DNA of 64,000 bases from Melastoma dodecandrum (taxonomy: Eukaryota > Streptophyta > Magnoliopsida > Myrtales > Melastomataceae): positions 3,720,001 through 3,784,000 of the forward strand of contig JARUPY010000605.1 in the NCBI GenBank assembly GCA_029817715.1, given 5' to 3'. Below, piece by piece: positions 59,896 to 64,000 of the stretch (positions within the stretch are counted from its first letter, which is position 1; the number at the start of each line of letters is the position of its first letter). The notes under the pieces are model-generated. The model searched no databases, was not told where the DNA came from, and was given only the letters and a program-made list of their open reading frames with translations. Both the position numbers and the translations under genes were made by a program.

Positions 59896-62113
59896 TCGGA
59901 AACAGGAAGCGAAAAGTGGGGGAAAGGGAAATGAGAGGAGGAGGCGAAGAGAGATTGATTAGGGTTTAGGGATGGGAATCCGCCAAGGAAGGAGACGGTG
60001 GCGATTTCGTTTATTAGAGGGGGGGGGGGGGAAGGAGCGAGTGAGGGAGGGATTGGCGGGGTTTGAAATTTTGAAAGTTAGCGGTTGGAGGGTATCCTCC
60101 ACGTGACTTGCACCTGACCAACGCGATTAAAAAGGAGGGAAACCCCAAAAATAAAACGATAAGGTGAATAATAGTTCTCACCAATCGATCAAAGTCGTGA
60201 TAATTTCTAGCGAGAATAGGAAAAAAGAACACGTTCAAGGCTGCGCGAGCATTGGACGATTGTGACTCCGTAAATATAGTCGTAATTTCAAAAAATCTTG
60301 TTTTACAAGTAGCGGTTTCAAAACGTGTATTATGTCTAAAAGTTAAGAGTTTAAAATCACCATTTTATGTTTATAACATAAAGTTGGGTTAACTCCCACT
60401 CTAGCACACTTTGAAAAAAACGGGCTCAAAATACGGCACCGTCTGATTTTGAAAAAGTCACTCCGATATCAAAAAGTCTCCATCCCCAGTGCTCTTAAGT
60501 CGAGGTGACTTGAAGGGAACCTCGTGGTCCTAACCTCGACTTAGGACTAAACAACATATATTCATTATAACCCCTGTTTGAATAGTGAATAACATATATT
60601 AAATAATAACACAACGTCCAAAATAACAAAAACTTAACAATAATTGAAGTATAATCGTCGGACAATCTAGTCCTTAAAGTATGAAATCCAAGTATCAAAT
60701 CAAACGATACGAAAACATCTAACCATTCAACCGACATCTCCCTCCATGATCTCTGCTTCTTCTTGAATAACATTGAAGTGGCGGAGGCGATTCTCACCCT
60801 TGCACCTCTTCCTGTTGCGACGAACCCCCTACAAGCAACTGCATTACCTGATAGATCATTCATCATCAATCGGGTATGAATGAGGGTACTAGAAGTATCT
60901 CCGGGCCTTTAACAGTGCTTATGGAGTTGATGAAGATGGTTAATCGATACAGGGGGTAACGTAGTTGTATCACGTCTCGATCGGAGCGAGTTGTGAGATC
61001 TGGGATATCATCATCCCCTCTCCTTGGTAGTCCATGGTCATCGATCCATGTCCATAATCCGCACGACCTTCGAGATCATCGTCATCCGATTTAGTTTCTT
61101 GTTGGGATTCATTTTGTGCATCTTCATCCATGATATTGTCGATCTTCTTCGTTCTCTCCTTCTACATGCTCTTCATATTCAGGCTGGTCGTCTAAACCCC
61201 CTTGTTGGCCATATAGGCATAGTGGCGAGTAGTGCGTCAACAAGCCCGTAGCTTCGTCAGCAAGACTCATGACCTCCTCTAGTTGAAAAGTACGAAATTT
61301 AATCTTCTTTTACTTCTTCAACAATGAAAAAGTATATGAAACATAAGACACGTCAGTAACACAATGTTCAGCCACTATAACTAATAAAAGTTTGATTTAT
61401 CAAGGCTCCCAACATTGCATCCATGTGCAAAATGTATGTCCAGCTATACTTGTTGTACCATTTCGAGTAAGGCACATTAGTATCCCACCGAAGAGGAACT
61501 ACGTGAGATATACAATCATTCCAAATGTCCACATATTCTCAATTATTTCAACCCAGTTATTCATGAATTTTTTGCGAAAGTCAATTTGATATAGGTTCTT
61601 CTGGGTGTCACACGACCCTGGAACCTACTAGCGATCACCAGGTACCGTTTCGTTCTCATTCTCATCAAAAATAATTTTCCTACAATCTCTATTATCAAGA
61701 TGGAAGGGAAGGAGTCTTTCAACTCTTGTTAATCATGAACTGCATCCAACCTGTATCATCAATTCACTTTATCTATAAAAAAATTTCGATCGACGCGTTC
61801 ATAAGATATTTCAAGTGTTGCCAAGTGGAATATCTAATTTAATGAAGTCATTACGATTCCCAAGGAACTATTAAGATCTTCTAGAAGCTGTTGAGATTTT
61901 TTGCGGTCGATGCAGTGCTATATCACTCACTGCCTATAAATAATAAGGGAATGGGCAGTCATTAGTTCACACGCATTCATTTCCAATACTAAGTCATAAT
62001 GTCCTGCTGAGAAGCTGTCTTTCTAAACCCATCTTCCTACCACATAGAGCCTAGGTTCACGACCTTAGACCCTATGAAAACCTAGGTTCACAACCTTAGG
62101 CGGGGATAGGCTT
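59896..62113. other. Intergenic: E2FE promoter and unassigned repeats
   Basis: Up to about 60.2 kb is the E2FE 5' flank, with a poly-G run at about 60020-60032. A perfect 11-base inverted repeat (TAAGTCGAGGT at 60496-60506, ACCTCGACTTA at 60533-60543) looks like part of a DNA transposon end. A minus-strand frame at 60495-60869 has no recognised domain. A TATA-like 'ctataaataata' lies near 61934, and a 19-base direct repeat (cctaggttcac type) at 62050 and 62081. Confidence 0.4.
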
Positions 62114-62209
62114 CCGTTGTCCGGCGCCATGGCTGAAATACCAGCTTCAGCCATGGGAACAAATGTTCCCACGGGATGACAAACATCAACCCGTGTTACC
62201 GGACAACGG
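62114..62209. other. Compact nested inverted repeats, possible structured RNA leader
   Basis: Perfect outer arms CCGTTGTCCGG (62114-62124) and CCGGACAACGG (62199-62209) enclose three further stems: CCATGGCTGAA/TTCAGCCATGG (62127-62137, 62146-62156), GAAC/GTTC (62157-62160, 62165-62168) and CACGGG/CCCGTG (62170-62175, 62190-62195). All can form together as a junction in DNA or in RNA of either strand. There is no tRNA box or known family signature that I recognise. It lies about 180 bases after a TATA-like element at 61934 and may be the leader of an LTR or other repeat. Confidence 0.6.
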
Positions 62210-62661
62210 TGGCGTTTAGGTCTTCTCGAATTGTCTACACAAGTGTTGCTTGCCGTGAAGGCTGCAATACTAGTGGACTTTCAAGGTACGCGGGAGCAAA
62301 CGAAGCAGGAAAAAAATTCTTATGATGCAAATGCTCCGCGAACCCTCATGGAGAAGACCAATAAAGAAAAGTGCCAGAGCTTCACAACGGTCACGACAGT
62401 GGCTGCGACAATCAACTTTCGTGTCCACAACAATTGCAGCGACAATCGAAGATCGAAAGTGCTTAGTTTCGATGGAATGATTGTATTTTATACATAAAGA
62501 TCCACTTGTAATTTTTATTAATTCATAGTGAATCAATTCACTTCTCTATCGACTAAGTTTCTCCTGTAACCTCAACTATCACAATTAATTGTGACCAAAA
62601 CTCAGGACATCGAGACTGAATTTCTTTAGAATTAAATCCCACAATGTTGGTTGATGAAGCT
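62210..62661. other. Unassigned sequence beside Tat C
   Basis: This may be LTR or 3' end sequence of the neighbouring Gypsy element, or a different repeat. I found no second copy in the window to prove an LTR. No gene is supported. Confidence 0.3.
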
Positions 62662-64000
62662 TCAAATGTTTACGTTAACCTTTAAGGCATGTGGCTCACC
62701 ATTTAAATATGACAAGTGATAAGCATTTTTAGGGTATACTTCATCGACTCTAAAAGGACCGTCCCAAGTAGGAGACCATTTGCCCAAAAAATAATTTCTT
62801 CTCCCAATTGGGAGGACCATCTTCCAAACTAAATCTCCCTTTTTAAAAGATTTTAAAACAACCGTTTTATTGCAACTTCGAGTGACCCTTTCTTTTTGAA
62901 CCTGAAGTCGATTCAATGGGCCAAGAATCGGTGTGCATAGATTCTTCGATGTGCATAGATTCTTCGTAATCGATCGGATCTTGATGGGCCAAGAATCTCA
63001 TGAATTTATAACGGACTTCGATAGAAAGGATATCATCATGTCCATAAACTAAGCTATTTGGAGTTTGACCAATGCTTTCTCGTTTAGTGACACGCAAAGC
63101 CCAAAGTACATCCAATAACAATGTATACCAAGATCGAGGATTATTATCGATCATCTTCCGAATGACGTTTTTTATAATCTTATTAATAGATTCAGCTTGT
63201 CCATTCGATTGAGCATAATAGGGCAAAGAATTTGTCAATACAAATCCAAACTCAGATGCAAATTCCTTAATTAGACCGTCATTAAAAACAATAGCATTAT
63301 CGACCACTATAGTCTAAGGTATGCCAAATCTATAAATGATGTCTGATCGAAGAAAACCTATCACATCATTTTGAGTAATATTCTTATAAGCCTTTGCCTC
63401 GACCCATTTAGTGAAATAGTCTATGGCCACAAGGATATAAGAATCTCCGTTACTCGAGCTTGGTCTTATTTCCCCAATCATATCAATAGCCCATGATCGA
63501 AATGGCCAAGGTTTGACTACAGGATGTAAATGAGTTGTAGGTACATGTGATATTGGCCCATGTTTTTACACTTTTCACATCCTTTAGCCATGCTTATACA
63601 ATCTTTCATCATCGAAGGCCAATAGAAACCATGCATCTTGATCAAAGCACATATTCGACCCAGGATGATGAAGGCCACACAATCCCTGACGTGCTTCTAA
63701 CATTATGGGAATCGCTTCATCTATATCGACACATCTTAAAAGGACACCATCATTTTGTTTTCGGTACAACACGTCATCGATTAACGTATAAAATCGTGCC
63801 GACAATTTTACTTGGTGGGTTTCCCCCCTTCCCAGGATTGGAGAAAAATTCAATGAATGATTTTCTCCAATCAGTTGTCGAACGAAAAATACTTACGACG
63901 TTTACATGTGTGGTGTCATTGGTCAATACATAAGATAATGATTGTACCTGGCCTCCAATCTCTTGCAATAATTGAGGGCTAACTCTAAATCCAGAAGCAT
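62662..64000 (-). mobile_element. Tat-type Gypsy element C, integrase end, continues past the right edge
   Basis: Minus-strand pieces in order from the edge: DWRKSFIEFFSNP (about 63870), a zinc-region-like stretch (63584-63853, DGVLLRCVDIDEAIPIMLEA), integrase core (62867-63307: MVDNAIVFNDG, NSLPYYAQSNGQAESINKII, LLLDVLWALRVTKRES) and C-terminal region (62662-62916: KGDLVWKMVLPIGRRNYFLG, KWSPTWDGPFRVDEVY). The sequence is close to the Tat B integrase at 47.26-48.01 kb, but not the same copy. Frameshifts at about 62.9 and 63.5 kb make it inactive. RNase H and earlier domains must lie beyond 64000. Confidence 0.88.

Noticed and set aside
60495..60869. 124-residue minus-strand ORF
   Set aside because: Hydrophobic C-terminal half but no recognisable family; it includes the inverted repeat and looks like chance or a transposon remnant.
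61900..62660. 3' LTR of the Tat C element
   Set aside because: The TATA-like element here is on the plus strand while Tat C is on the minus strand, and no partner copy is in the window.

Overview
This window is a nuclear segment from a flowering plant, almost certainly a eudicot. The evidence is intron-rich genes with GT-AG splice sites, plant-only families (SNL-type SIN3, LOB-domain, thaumatin-like, atypical E2F) and plant Copia, Tat-type Gypsy and chromovirus retrotransposons. I cannot name the species. Exon models were built by eye from reading frame, splice sites and remembered family sequences. No search was run.

Layout. 1.07-1.35 kb: first two coding exons of a VIH/PPIP5K inositol pyrophosphate kinase, minus strand, continuing off the left edge. 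3.7-8.8 kb: a complete but dead Ty1/Copia element with matching LTRs and a TCCTT target duplication. 9.0-9.4 kb: a decayed LOB-domain gene. 11.7-19.25 kb: an intact 22-exon SIN3-like co-repressor gene, minus strand, coding length exactly 1,407 codons plus stop. 20.9-21.4 kb: a small DUF4408/DUF761-type protein. 22.5-45.3 kb: the remains of one chloroplast-type RsmD-like rRNA methyltransferase gene, cut apart by a solo LTR, a SINE and an 18.6 kb Tat-type Gypsy element that itself contains a young 5.3 kb chromovirus. 45.75-55.37 kb: a second, internally deleted Tat element whose right LTR seems to hold a second solo LTR. 55.9-56.9 kb: an intact thaumatin-like gene. 57.5-59.9 kb: an intact atypical E2F (E2FE/DEL) repressor gene, minus strand, with one GC-AG intron. 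62.7-64.0 kb: the integrase end of a third Tat element running off the right edge.

Intact genes work mainly in nuclear regulation (SIN3 scaffold for histone deacetylases; E2FE/DEL control of endoreduplication), inositol pyrophosphate signalling and extracellular defence. They are not an operon-like set; more than half of the window is transposon. The most unusual observations are the shattered RsmD gene with a readable order of insertions, antisense plant-mobile-domain ORFs in two different Tat elements, and a compact nested-stem structure at 62.11-62.21 kb that no gene explains.
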